The notes under the pieces are model-generated. The model was not told the origin of the DNA, did not search any database, and saw nothing but the letters and a program-made list of their open reading frames with translations. 64,000 nucleotides of DNA, taken from Sphagnum compactum (lineage: Eukaryota; Bryophyta; Sphagnopsida; Sphagnales). The DNA lies in NCBI GenBank assembly GCA_965153455.1, contig OZ234493.1, positions 29,502,213 to 29,566,212 of the forward strand. The letters run 5' to 3'. Shown piece after piece: positions 46,005 to 58,905 of this stretch (positions are counted from its first letter, which is position 1; each line of letters begins with the position of its first letter). The translations under genes were made by a program, and so were the position numbers.

Positions 46005-48090
46005 AGACATACACAGTGACAGCATGACCTCCAAATGTGTAGAGAATATTAGTGGCTCCTGTAAAGTATGGCACTTTTGCAGTTGGGGCACTATGTACCA
46101 CATTCGGGATCTGAAAACAACATAAGAATTCTCATGAGAATTGAGAAACAACAACACCCAAAAAACAGAAAGTTCGTCAAGAGCATCATCATCAACACAA
46201 TGTTTTCCATTTACAACTTTCAGACAGTTCTTGACAACCTTGATGGTTCAAACATACAAATTCTTTTCCCGTATAACACATACTTCAATCCTTTCATCAA
46301 ACCCCAAATTCTTGTGAAGATATAATTTTTGTTCTTTTGGGGGTTCCTAATTTCTAAGAAGCGGGTACAAAGCAAAAAAAGGTTGTAGTAAGTTTTTAGA
46401 AGGGATTCATATATATTCAGTGGATAATTGGCCAGTGTGTTACCTACCTGGCCATGGGCGAGTGCAGCAATAGTCATGTACCAAGCAGTGTAAGAAATCA
46501 TAACAAGACCAAAGAAAGACCAAAGTCGGTAGTTGCGGAAAGTTGGCACCAGTACTGTCAGCATGCAACAAGCTCCAAATATGTAGGTCCATTCTCTCTT
46601 GTCCAGGTGGTCGTTCAAGAGAAAGATATTGCTGCAAAATCCCAGAGTGGAGGAAAAAAAAATCCTCATAGTTGTTGGTGTCCATTATGATACATTTAGG
46701 TTTTGGTAATACAAGAATTCAAAGATTGACTACAAGCTCAAAAACTCATGTTGCTGTTGTAATTGAAGCAGAAATTGAATCACATTGGGTTAAGAAATCA
46801 TCATGGGTTCATCGGTTGGTCGGCCAGCAGCATAACTATTGGTGTGGGCTTTGGCTGGCTCACCTGGCGCATGCAATGAGTTGAATGACAGCACCAAAAA
46901 GGAGGAATGTGCAATTGAAGAAGAGACCTGCAGCTTTCCAGTAAGGACCCAGCAGTCCATCCAGCACCTCAAACCACTGTCACCAAAAACCAGAAACCAA
47001 AACCCACCACCGCAGATCACAAAATGAGTGCAACATTTCCTTCCTTCCTTCCTTCTTGAGATGATGAGATGGGTGGTGAAATAAATAACCAAAGTTCTTC
47101 CCTGAATCCTCAACAAGAATAATTGCACACTCTGAAGAAGAAGAAAAAGAAGAAACCAGTGTTCTTTCCTGAATGCTCAAGAAGAAAATTCCAAATTCTG
47201 AAGAAGAAGAAGAAGAAGAAGAAGAAACCAGTCCAACTTTGCTTGAATGCTCAACAAGGAAATTGCAAACTCTGAAGAAGAAGGGGAGGAGAAAACTGCA
47301 GCTAGATCTATGTTTTTTTTCCTGAAATGCAAGACCAGGTTGAAGCGTGATGTCTGTCCAGTGTGAATGACAATGATGGTATTGAAGCTGCTGCACACCA
47401 TGTACAATGAAGGTACTAAATGAAATCTTCACCTGGATGACATGATTCTTGAAAAGCACACCTTCCCTTTCCTTGCGGGTGCGGTATTCAACATAGAGAC
47501 TGGTGATCATGTAACAGGACCAGCATCCTATGACGCCATAGAACAGCTGGAACACTATTCCAGATGGGTACCCCAACTGTGAAAAGGAATAGGGCAGTGT
47601 GAGCAACACTTGTGCCACCTGCAAACAAGCCACTCATCAATCCATTGAAATCCAAGAAAGAAATTCTCCTCAATCCATCAATCCCATCCCATCCCTCCCC
47701 TACAGTACAACAACATTCAAGCTCTTGACTCAGATCGGCTGTACTAGTGCAGAAGAAGCAGCAGCTTCATGGCTGCTCGCTTGCTGCAATATATATACAA
47801 ATATGGACCTCGAGTTCTGCGGCCGCAATGAGTTTGCAATTCAGCTGATGATCAGGAGCACCGACCTGGTTGGAAGCAGCACTGAACCAGGCATCGTACA
47901 CAGAGCCACCGTGCCACAAGAGGCGCTTCAGCTGTCCATTCATTGACGGATCAGTAAGTTGAATCTGTTCAGCTTCCAGAGCTTGATCCAGCTTCTGGTT
48001 CTGTTCCTCCATCTCGCCATAGTTTCCCACCATCTCTAATTGATCCGTAGCTGGGCCGGCCTCGCCTGCACCTTTGGCAGTTACCGGCAT
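43957..48090 (-). CDS. AUX1/LAX: Auxin influx carrier, AUX1/LAX family
   Basis: Proton-coupled importer of indole-3-acetic acid at the plasma membrane (amino acid/auxin permease family). Eight exons on the minus strand: 48090-47866, 47618-47433, 46976-46864, 46631-46448, 46110-46013, 45091-44884, 44713-44456, 44190-43957. Every junction is in phase, giving 501 aa (Arabidopsis AUX1 is 485). The N terminus is about 55 variable residues, then the family segment LLWHGGSVYDAWFSAASNQ. Exon 2 has LLTLPYSFSQLG and YVEYRTRKE. Exons 3-4 have WFEVLDGLLGPYWKA and LNDHLDKREWTYIFGACC. Exons 5-6 have FTGATNILYTFGGHAVTV joined to EIMHAMWKP. Exon 7 has PLYFVWEK and FPFFGPINS. Exon 8 has GWGGWASV and ends in CYQCPP and a Pro/Ala tail. 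About ten to eleven membrane spans are expected. The ATG at 48090 is the first in frame before the conserved core. Orthology to a particular LAX member is not resolved. Confidence 0.96.
45968..46003. repeat. (GA)n microsatellite in AUX/LAX intron 5
   Basis: A GA run of about 18 units. On the gene strand it is a CT run beginning about 10 bases after the exon 5 donor (46012), so it lies very near the 5' splice site. Confidence 0.95.
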
Positions 48091-50590
48091 GTCTTCTACT
48101 CAGCCGGAAACGTCTAGAAATTTCAGGAAGGCCAGTGGCGTACTCCGTCCTCCGCGACGTGCTCTTGGACTGTGGAAACACAACTAGGGAGCTGGATCTG
48201 GAGGAGAAAGTCCGGCCGCGGCAGCTCCACTACAGACTGACTTGCTGCAGTAGTTTTTCTCCTCGTCACAAATGCCAATGCTGCTGCTGCACGGTGGTCT
48301 GCACTCAAAACGAGTAGTTCTCTAGTGTGTCAAAGTAGCAGCGAAGTGAAGCTTACACGCTGCTGCAGATGATCACAGCCCCCCTGCAGAGATTCATGGA
48401 GCTAGAGTGCCAGAGAAGAACCGAAGCTGCCCAGCGGCATGCACCTCAAGCAAGCCCAAATCATGAGAACAGAGCTCAAATACTCTTGAAGCTTGCTTGC
48501 TGGAATCATCAGCTGATAAGTGTACACATCAAAACCAAAGGATAAAGCAAGCAAGCTAGCTAGCTGTACAGTACATGAGCTACACTAGAGCTTCTCCCTC
48601 CACGCGCGAGCAAGAAGAAGAAGAAGAAGAAGCCATAATGCTACAACATGAGTGAGAGTGAAACGAAAAGCGAGCAAGCAAGCAAGCAGCCGAGCTACCT
48701 CCAGCACCAAATGACAAACAGCACAACTGTCACACTAGCTAGCAGCAGCAACAGCTCATTCTGATCTCAGCAGAAAAAAACTTGTAAGCAGCTACTGCTG
48801 CAACAACAACACAAGCTCTTCACTTAGACAGCAAAAGCATTAACACACTCATGAGGCAATGGAGGGAAGGAAGGGAAGGAAAGGAAAGGAAGGAAGAAAG
48901 GATTGATTCAAGCTCTGCAAGACAGACCACCACCACAACAACACCACCTTCTACTGCAACAACAAAAAAGAGTTCTCCTACTAGACTTTGTGATTAGCAA
49001 AAGCAAAACCCACACTTAGTCTATGTCTGTGCACATGAGCAAAGCAAAAGACCACAAGCCAAGCAATTGCAGACAGCAACTATAAGCTACACACTTAAGA
49101 ACCATTTTAAGCATAACCCAAATCACATTAAACAGTAACACCACCACCACCACCACCACCTCTCCACCACCATATAACAAAACTACTAGTTAGTGCAAAA
49201 CAAAATATCACAATAACAGTAGTCATCAACAACAACAACAACACTACCATAGACACAAAACTACTACTAGTACTACTACTACTACTACTGCAAAATACCA
49301 AAAAAATCACATCATGTATCACAGTAATGAACAACCCAAAACACAATAATGGACACAAAAAACTTAGTGCTAAAATTTACTTCTACCACTAGGCTACTAC
49401 TATTTTTACTAATATTATATACTCTACATATTTTATGCTAGTTTGTTTTAGTAGCAGAATTGTGATGTATTTAGTGAATTCTGAACTTTTGAAAAGTCTA
49501 AAATTAATAATTGACCATTTTTAAAGTTAAGAGAATTTTTTTTGATTTGAAGTTCACTAGATAAAAACAAACAATAGATATTAAACCATTAAGGTCAGGC
49601 CCATGGCAAATTTACACTAAAAAGTAGCATTTTATGTATTCGGCATGTCTCATGTTTAGGGCGATAATAGTGCTTTGCTTTATTAAATCATCCAACAAAT
49701 GTTTTGCATCAAATTCAATATTTAAAAAAACTTGATCCTAGCCAATTTTTTATTTTTTATTTTATTTCTCAATTTCTCAATAGAGGCAGGGTCATGAGCA
49801 TCCCTAGGTAGATTTTGATTTAATTGATTACATTATTTCAAGGAACTCTTAAAACAATACTTAGTAGACATAAATAGTACTATTTATTGGGAATGTTTTT
49901 CACACATTCTATGATTTATCCACAACTGTGTTCACTAGTAGATTTTGTGATCCCTAGCTCAACTAGAGGGTTGAATCATGGTTAGTTGAATTACTAGAAA
50001 CTAGGTTAATCTAGTCAAATTACTTAGTGGGATTTAGCAATGACAGCTTCTTCTTCTACTTCTTCTTCTTCTTCTTCTTATCTGTTTCTCTTCTACTTCT
50101 ACTCCTACTGCAACTTTCTGACTACTGCTGGTGCCTGAAACTGGGTGTAGGTATGGGAGGAGGGATGGTGGGCACACTGCAAAATAACCCCACCCCCTTA
50201 CTACTACTGTGGCAGACAGTAGGCTACAGGGTAACCCAGCCCCATTCTATCTCCCTCTTTAGCCCTATTTCCATTTCCACTTGCACTTTGTTACCAGTAT
50301 ATTTACATACTTGTAAGGGGCAGGAGGAACCAGCACCTCTCCACTGGTATCATATCAACAGTTAAAAGAATCAGTGAATGAGCTTCAAAAAGTCATCCAC
50401 TCAATCTCCTTATCAATATGCTTACCATCACCACCACCACCACCAGGGCTACTTAGTTCTCCTCCCTAGTGATTGTTCAGCAATTTAGTCTCTAATTAGT
50501 ACACAGAGGGGCCATCGGTGAACCAGCACCCACTTTGGTAGCTTCACCCTTTTGGAGTGAGGCCTCTTATAAGTGACCATATTAAGCTTA
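48091..50590. promoter_or_regulatory. 5' flank of AUX/LAX, microsatellite-rich
   Basis: This is upstream of the minus-strand auxin carrier. It contains AGCA/GCAA-type repeats (48545-48690), AAGG runs (48868-48895), CCA/CAC triplets (49139-49166), ACA and CTA triplet runs (49231-49290) and CTT runs (50045-50080). The first kilobase is less AT-rich, as expected for a leader and core promoter. No other gene was recognised, and no specific auxin-response element was assigned. Confidence 0.4.
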
Positions 50591-51399
50591 ACAAATGTTA
50601 GGTTTGAAGTTTGGACAATTTTTGTTAACAAAATATAGAGCTTGTCATGATTCTTTGTTTAAAGACAGCATATTTGGAATGCGTCAAGATTCCAGCTATG
50701 GAGAAATCTTTTCTATTTCAAATTGGGAGGTTGCGACACACAAAATCCACCTCACCAAGATATCAATTGTTGGAAACTTGTGTTTTTTTTTTTGCATCAC
50801 CATGTCAAGGTGCATTTGCAACTATCTTCATCAATAGAACACTAATTAATAAATGTACAACGCTCTACCCAACAAGGTCTTTCAAACTACCTATGTTATT
50901 GGAAAGGTGTGTGACTTTGTAATGCCACACTTTGGTCATTCTAACATAAAGCAATAACACATTTGGAATGTCGATGCATCTTGAAAAAACAAAACCTAAC
51001 TTGCAAACTTGCAACCTTGAAAATTAGAAATTGATGTACATCCAAGCCACAAAAACAAGAATTAACAAAAAACAACTTGTAAAAACAAAGAAGTACAAAA
51101 AACTAAATCTACAAAACACAAAATAAGATCTACAAAAAAAAAATCAAATTAAAAAGAATAAGAACACGATCAAGATCTCCCAAAAATGTATCCCAACAAA
51201 CATAAATCTAATGCAAAAAATTGATTAGAATCATAAACATAAAATGGGAAAAAGCAAATCACATACATTGTTTTCATAAGTGTGCTTAATTTTTTGGGCT
51301 TGAATTTAGAATTTATGCATGCTTCCTCCTAGTATTACTTTCCCTTGCTAAATCTTTTTGGTCAAGTAATACACTTTTGAATGTTAGCTTATGCCTTTA
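50591..51399. other. AT-rich intergenic, nothing recognised
   Basis: Short open frames only, with no family motif. It is A-rich on the + strand around 51000-51200. Confidence 0.5.
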
Positions 51400-52250
51400 C
51401 AAATGCATAGTAGGTTAGTCCTTAACAAACTTTTTCTTATGTAATAGCACATTGGCAGGCCTTGGATATGACATGCTTTAAGCAAGACCCATGAAAAGGC
51501 TCCAACATGCCCAAACATTTACATCAAACCACTTAGTTCAAAGTAGTTGCACAAATTACAAGTTGAACCCCTTGTCTTTGACATACACAATAATTTTCTT
51601 CGTGAATAAAAACTTTTCAAATAGTGCTAATAGTTTTAAAACCATGGCTAACCCTCTAATTTCAATTAGCTTCAAACAAATCAATGGTCACATGCAATTG
51701 TCGGATTGAAAATTGACACCACGACAAACATATTATGCGCCCTTGCAAGCATCCACATATCAAAAGTACATGTGGTAGACAAACATGTGACCAATGCAAG
51801 TTGTACAGATGTGACCAAAGTCTTTTCCACTAAAGCAAGCAAAACCTCTTCCACAAACAATTTCTTTGATGGGAAGATAACCTTCAAGCATAACTTATAA
51901 GTTGTTTGGTGCAACCAAATGGATTTAACTATTTTCATTGGCAAAAAGTCTTTTATAACATACAACATTACATCTTTTAAAAACGTAATTTGGGTTTCAT
52001 GGTCTTTTTTGAAATGGTTGGTAGAGGAGAAAAATCCAAAAATCATAGTTGGGGTAACAGCGGGTGCCTAAGTGGCCAATTCACACTCAAGTGAAAATCT
52101 AGGGCATTTATTTACCTATTCCATTCTTCAACAAGGCAATGCGTTCCAACTCCACATGTTTCTTCATGGCAATTATGCCATTGGATTTGCAATAAATAGT
52201 AAGCCTTTTTGACATCTAGTGCATAAGGTTAGAATTTGAAGATTATTGTT
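51400..52250 (-). pseudogene. hAT-like (BED zinc-finger type) transposase pseudogene
   Basis: The minus strand from about 52200 downward reads MKKHVELERIALLK (zinc-finger-side remnant). An open frame at 52046-51681 follows, with FLKDVMLYVIKDFLPMKIV, a PSKKLFVEEVLLALVEKT segment and CTFDMWMLARAHNMFVVV. The last resembles the CTFDLWMS-type conserved Asp segment of plant hAT-like transposases. After a break come LLALFEKFLFTKKIIVYVKDKG (about 51640-51570) and, past stops, a segment resembling the APFxGTCFGHxMSKAxQY region. The conserved catalytic C-terminal dimerisation domain is not visible. Stops and frameshifts make it inactive. Terminal inverted repeats were not found. Family assignment rests on remembered motif patterns. 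Confidence 0.6.
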
Positions 52251-52659
52251 TCATTGTGGCAAATGACAGATACCATCACATTAATTGGTTTTGAATAAAA
52301 AACATGTTGGTTGTTGTTCACGTGGAAAAAGGTCCATGTGCTTGAGTTGCAATACTACGGTTTCGTTAAATGAACTTGAACAACCCATTATTATTTAGTT
52401 ACATGATCTTCACCTTCACCTTTAATATTATTACTATTAGTAGAATTTGTAGTGGGGGACTAACATCATGCACATCAAAACGTTGCAAATCAACTAAACA
52501 TTTGGAGAATCCATCACAATTACTAGATGCAATTTATGAAGGAAGGGTTGAGGTGAACAAACAACGAAGGAGGTACTTTGAAAGCTTGAAACAACAAACT
52601 AGGTAATTGACAAAGCTCTTAACAATACTGAGTGAAGAAATGAACATGCTACACAATGC

Positions 52660-53125
52660 ACATGAATTATGATATTCAAAAATGCTTTTGACAACCTTGA
52701 CAAATAAAGCACCTTGAAAATTCTAATGACCTTGAAAGCTTGGATGAAGGAAAAACAAGGTTTTTCACATAACAAAAATGATGTATGCATTTGATGCATA
52801 AAACATGCACATAAAATAATTGAAAGTAGAAGCTTTCGATGAAACTTTGACAACCTAGACAAACAAACACAACACCTTGAAAGCAAAAAGCTTTCAACAA
52901 AACTTTTGATAACCCCAACAAACGAATAAAAAACCTCGAAAGCAAAAGTTTTTAGTGAATCTTTCAACAACCCTAACAAACAAACATAGCACCTTGAGAG
53001 CATAAACTTTCAACAAAGCTTTTGACAACCCTATTGAACAAACATAACACCTTGAAAATAGAAGCTTTCAACAAGTTGATTGAATGTTTAAAATGAAAAA
53101 ATTATAACAAAACCTTGAAAGTTTG
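52660..53125. repeat. Degenerate minisatellite, about 60-bp period
   Basis: The landmark ACCTTGAAAGC, or close variants, starts at 52711, 52873, 52933, 52991, 53049 and 53112. The later spacings are 60, 58, 58 and 63. Units also share GCTTTCAACAAAACTTTTGA and CAACCCTAACAAACAAACA-like parts. A long minus-strand open frame across it (52599-53003) is a by-product of the repeat, not a gene. Confidence 0.85.
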
Positions 53126-56100
53126 ACAAAAGAACAATGTACACAAAATCAAGACATTAAAAAAAATACAAGAGCAAAAGTTTGTTTAAGCAAGTTTATA
53201 GTAGAATACAAAATGATTGAAGGTTCTCAAACTACCTTTTTTTTGTCAATTCTAACATTGTTTATGATTTCCATAGTCTTTGATGATCTTTATCACAAGT
53301 AACACCATTGAGACATCAAAATTTTATTCAATTAATGTGACAACATTTTTCAATTTTAAATAATCACATTCAAAGAAAAAGTAAATGGTTACAAGCTTTA
53401 GTTGTTTAAAGTCTACAAACTTTAAAACATTTTTTAATTTTTGTTTCCAAAAACACTAAATCTTAAGTTCCACACCAATCTTTTCAAGTGTGAAAAGGGA
53501 ATTTAACTTGATTTTATACTAAATACCCTTGCATATTATTTGTAATGGGTCAATGGTAGTGGTGGTTATTGACGATGGGACCACGCTAAGGATGGGGCAA
53601 GGGCAAATCTACAAAAATTGAAAACCCTAAGTGGGAGGTGAATCCTAAACCTTTGTTGATTTGATCTTTAATTATTATATACTTGTATACTTGGTCAAAA
53701 ATTTGACCAATATATGGTATCAGTCCCATACTTGTTCCACACTTTACTTAAATCTTAAATATCTTCATTAGCGAACACTAATACACATACTTTAATAAAA
53801 ACCCCATAGTAAAAAATCAATGTTGAGTGGTTTTTGAATTTTTTAAGAACCTTTAATTTTTCAATCGAAAAGAAAATTCCACTATTGAAAATAAAATTTG
53901 GTTAGGATTTGGTTATAATTAAAAAATTAGAATCAATCGTTAATTAATTGTTAATCACTAGTTTTAATCCATTCTTTCTAAAATATATGTTAGTTGAGCA
54001 AAAACATCATTAGGTCGACCACTAGGAACCACTTCAAAGAATGGTTAAAGAACCAAAAACGCACAAATCATTTTCCAAGGCCCTTTACTTTAAATGTTTT
54101 CAAAACTCTAAAAAAATCTCTCATATTTATCCATTGCATGCACTAATGTATGGCTTGAAGTTTATTTTGGAATTTAAAAAATTAAAATTTAAAAAATATA
54201 TATTCCTAATTAAAATGGCCCCTTCAAAATTTGATAGTTTTAATTTTGGAAATTCATACATAAAGTATATTTATTCAATTAATTACATAATAAAAAAATA
54301 AAAATAAAATGATTTCCAAATTACCTTAAGAAAAAAAATTTCAAGAAAGCTTTCAAATCATGTTTCAAATTTGTGTTCCTTACCAAAAAGGTCAAGGAAA
54401 GGAATTAGGCGTTACATTCCTAAAACTTTTCTAAAATGCAATGATTAGGAACATCAAAATACATAATATTCTTGATATTATTGAAATTTCAAAATCTATA
54501 GAACCTAATAAATGTATTCATTAGAAAAAAAATATATGAAAATATTTATTTAAGTGTTTCTTATGAGTTTTCAAAATTTGATAGGTCAAAGAAAATCAAG
54601 GTGTGACATTCCTAATGGTCCACCCAAGGATGCTTTCACCTAGTTCTAGTTCAACATATAATTTGATCCTAGTTTTAGGTCTTATTTTTCAAAAATAATA
54701 ATCATAGTTTTAAATTTTTTGATCATTTTTAATTTAGATTTTTACTTGGGAACCAAAATTGATGGTTCTTATCCACCAGACCAAGTACAAACCCAAAAAT
54801 AAGAAAATGTAAAAACCCCCCAAAAAATTAAGTTGTTTCTAAATTTACAAATTATAAACATCCTAGATCCTTTAAATTAAATTAAGGTCTTTGAATCCAA
54901 AATGAAGATTTCTTGGGTTAATTTCTAATTCTGAGAGGCTTCATTTGGGTGATTTGCATGGTTGAATGCCTATTTTTTTGAAAAAAAAGTAATCAACACA
55001 AAGTCCATTTTGCAATGTTAAATTGGTAATTTAACATTGTGTCATTGGTTAAATGGTAATAAAATCCATGTATCAAAAGCAATAGAGTCCCTTTTAATAA
55101 GATCCTAAGTAGAAATCTCAAAGAATAGACACTTGTGAAGGAAAATAAAAAACCGAAGAAAAACAATTTTAGGGACTTATGAAATTATGGTTCAATTTTG
55201 ACGATTCAAAAGTCTTTAATTAGAAATTGACTACAATTTTTACAAGGAGAATACCACATAAACATTTATTATTTCATATTACACCAGGTACTATCACAAT
55301 ATGAAATTTGGAATAAATCAACACGAACTTTTTCTTCCATTTTAATTAGTTTTATTAGTCCATATTTTTGAACTTCAAAAGTCATTGTTAAAAGTGTCCA
55401 TACACTTTCTCAAAAACTAATTACACATGTTTTATAATCAAGTTGTCGATTTAAAACCAAGGCCCAATTGTTAATTTTTAAATTAGATCTTCTATTAGGA
55501 GACATTAAAACAAGATGGGTATTTTAAAAACCAGAAAATTGTCACAAAAATGAGCCTATCATTAGTGCATACAACCCACTCTAGAAGGTGAAGGTACTAG
55601 TATATGCATTGGTTCACCATGGTTAGTATTATATTATTATTACGATATGTCTTAGTTATTAGAGTTATTGTTACTTAAATTGCCTGATTTTTGGCTTGCT
55701 TTTGCATTTTTCATGTTGAATTTTAAATATTAATTAAAGTCACCCTTGTAGGGAACAACCAAAATCAAAACTCAACATGAAACGCATAAACCGCCATTTC
55801 AACATTCTTTCTTTGGATCTCTTGCAATGCAACACACAAACATAAAAGTCCAATAGATAACTAAACTAAACACACACACACCTAACAACACAAAAAATCA
55901 CACACACAAAAATCACAAGAAAAAACTTCTTTGCTAAAAATAATTAAGCACACACTTTTGTTTTTCCTCTCTAGTGTGAATAATCCTTTCATTATTTCTT
56001 TCCTATCCTCTTTCATTGCTCCTCCTCTATCCCACACAAATCCACAAACACACGAAACAAAAAATCACATACATAAACAAAGTCTCCCCTTCACTGAGAG

Positions 56101-57574
56101 CAACCACATGTGTACAAAAGTTGTTCTTCTCTATTGAAAACAACTATGCTGCTCCTTTCTCATGCACAAATCATTGCAAATCACATCTCTTCAAATCGTT
56201 GTCAAGAGTAGCTACTTCTCTAATGACATGGACATTGCAAATGACACCAAGAACATATATAAGAAAAGAGCAACTACATAATAAACCCCAACATGACAAG
56301 AACAATCTTGGGAGACCATTGATTTCAATGCATTTCTAAGTTTTGCCCTCATATTATTTCCTTCCATAAAGATTCAATGGATATGGTGTTTCACATTCCA
56401 CCACATGTTAATGCCAAACAAAAGGTTTTTGTTCACAGTCTATCCAACTTTACTGACAATTCAACTTTCAACAAACTTCACGAGTCAAATTGTGATGGTG
56501 TTGGGTGCATGTTGCATCATGAAACAAAAAGAAGAAAGAAAATTTGCCATCACATTTTGGTGTAGTTCTAGAAAAGAATGAGATTTGTTTTGTAATTCTA
56601 ACTCAATAAACTACCACTGAACCATTATCTAGGTGATTGCCCAACTCATTGGTTCCACCCTCAGAGAGTGCCACTTCATCAAATTCCCTCTCTCCCCCAA
56701 GAAAACAAACCAAAAAAATCAGCTCCTCCTCCCCTCTCCTTGTCCTCCCCCTCCCCCCACCAAATTAAAAGGTAAACCTAATACATTGTCTCATTGGTTT
56801 CAAGATTTAGTTTACTTGACTCAATTCCTCTTCAAAAAAATTCTATTAGTAGTTTTTCTAACACCAGTAGCTCCCTCCATGAGAGTGAGTACCTATTTAA
56901 GCAAATTATTAGTTTTCAACGGATGCAATGTAGATGAAACTAAACCTAGTCTTAAACCAGATCGAGCTCCAATTCGTTTGGAAAGTGTTGAAAAACCATT
57001 CTCAAAAACTATACTAAAAACTCTACCCAATTTTTTTAAAACTAAAAAGAGGGAGAGGTTTCTCTCTAAATCAAAGGGCTGGACAACACTAGTTACAATA
57101 GCTCGTAGATTCATAGATATGATGATGCACCCTCCAGGGCAGGTGGAGCTCAGAAGCAGGTGTTTGATGCGGATCAGGAGGGACTTACAAACCCTTGTTA
57201 TTTAGTCTTTAGGAATTTTCCATAGGTGGGTGGAATAGTACATAACAGAAACTAGTCATGATTAGTAGGTGCCAGATCTTTAGTCTTCCAACAACAATTA
57301 AGTTCACCCATTTAACTGCAAGCATCTGCTCTAGTCTCTCTCTCTTTCCTTCCCCCTGACAGCTTTTTGTTTGAGGTAAGATGCTTCTAGGAGCTCTCTG
57401 AAATGCTTATTAAAATGGAGGCCAAAATCACTTACTCATCAAAGAACCTAACCTTTAGTCACTAACTATTTTAGGAGGTAACTTGCACTTCCCTCTTGCA
57501 CACACACAAGCTCTTCAGCACATAGAAGGAAGTCCCAATTGTGGATGAACCTCAACTCAGTTAAATATAGGGTT
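53126..57574. other. AT-rich gene-free DNA
   Basis: No gene was recognised over about 4.4 kb. A CA-rich patch lies at 55865-55920, and a GGTTC/CTAGTTC-type patch at 54625-54800. The open frame at 56633-57205 has no family motif that I recognise. Confidence 0.5.
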
Positions 57575-57850
57575 TCACCTTGGTAACTCATTCGCTAAGT
57601 AGTAGGTCCTATATACAGGTAGATAGGTAGGAACATAGGTAACTTCTAGGTTTAGATGGTTTATACATAGCTAAGGGCTGCATTTGCTACCTACCTGCTA
57701 ACAACCTGCTTCTGGGTTGTTAGTAGGTAGGTTAGAAAAAACGGCAACCGAGCTAACCACCATGGTTAGCCAGGGAACTGGAACCCAACCAAAAACTGTT
57801 TCCCGACTACTTTCCATCCATCCAACCTACGTGGTGCGGTGATGGGTGCC
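57575..57850. repeat. Second copy of the TACCTACC plus GGTTC-type composite repeat, with hairpin
   Basis: GGTAG/TACCTACC words (57598-57735) are followed by AACC/GGTTAGCC/GGAACTGG words (57745-57850), the same order as at 39225-39620. An inverted repeat with arms 57688-57706 and 57715-57733 (17 of 19 bases paired, 8-base loop) lies within the first part. Confidence 0.5.
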
Positions 57851-58655
57851 GGTTCTCTTTGTGCAAGTGCACCAACCAATGAGAGGGTGGTGAAAATCAC
57901 AGGTGGGTATAACAAGGGGCTAATCCTGGAAACTCAGTTATGTGCTGACCCAAGAGTTCCAAGAGCTATATATTGTCTTGCCTTACCCTTGTATAAGTGG
58001 GAGCCTGTTTTCACAGTTCCTCACAACCCAAGAAATGTGAGGTTTTGATCATATCCCCTTTTGACTTGAAGTTTGTTTTGTGAGTACCTAACTTGGTCAT
58101 TGCGAGTGCCGATTATTAGTGTGTGCGTATGCATGCATGGGTGTCATGTTTTGCATCCTCTTTTGGCTGGTGAAGCATGGGGTCCACCTCTTGCCTCGTG
58201 CAACGCCTGCCTGGTTCTCTCACATGAGCTCAATCTGGCTTTTACATCTTATAATCATTTGCTTGATTTTGACCGAATTTTCTAACAAACAATTTTGGAT
58301 GTGTAAACTTTGAGTCCAACAACTGGTTTTATAATCTCATACATCGATGGGTAGATTGGGCCAGATTTCTAACTAAGGAGGAAGGTCTAAGTAGAGGCAA
58401 AATACTAGGTTTAGAAAGGGTTGAGATCGTTAAGGGTTTAGGGTAGATCCAACTTGCATGCCCTCCTCAAGAAAGAGATGATGCTGCTTCTTGACAAGTA
58501 CTGTACAGGAGGAGTTTTGGACTAGAGGATCTACCTACCACATGAGCAGACCTGCAAAATGGAGATGCAGTATACACTGGAACGCATAGTGCTACTAGAT
58601 ATATGTGCTGAGACTAAACAAAACAGTGTGTGGAAGACACAGTGAATCATGTAAA
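57851..58655. other. Intergenic, nothing recognised
   Basis: Short open frames are present without recognisable domains. The composition is slightly less AT-rich than the surroundings. Confidence 0.4.
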
Positions 58656-58905
58656 CTGGTCGGATTGTGTGGCAAGTAAAAATGGAAACCACACCCGACA
58701 ACAAAGATGGACATGGAGAGACTTGAGTGTGAATGAAGCTGGCCGGATTGTTGTCGAGTGACTAAGGTATAATCAGAGTTAAAATGGAGACCACAGCTGA
58801 CAACAATGAGGGGGAGGGAGGGGACATGTAGAGACTTGAGTGTGGATGAAGCTGGCCGGATTGTTGAGTATAGTGACCTGGGTATAATCAGACTGGCTGA
58901 GAGCA
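58656..58905. repeat. Degenerate tandem repeat, units up to 113 bp
   Basis: Unit A 58656-58738, unit B 58739-58851 and partial unit C 58852-58905 each begin with CTGG[TC]CGGATTGT. A and B end with GAGACTTGAGTGTG[AG]ATGAAG. Unit B carries an internal GTATAATCAGA segment that recurs in C but is absent from A. Confidence 0.85.

Noticed and set aside
52599-53003. 134-codon minus-strand open frame
   Set aside because: It is generated by the 60-bp minisatellite; the protein is a repeat translation without a domain.
56633-57205. 190-codon + strand open frame
   Set aside because: Composition is ordinary for the region, without recognisable domains or homologous motifs; not supportable as a gene.
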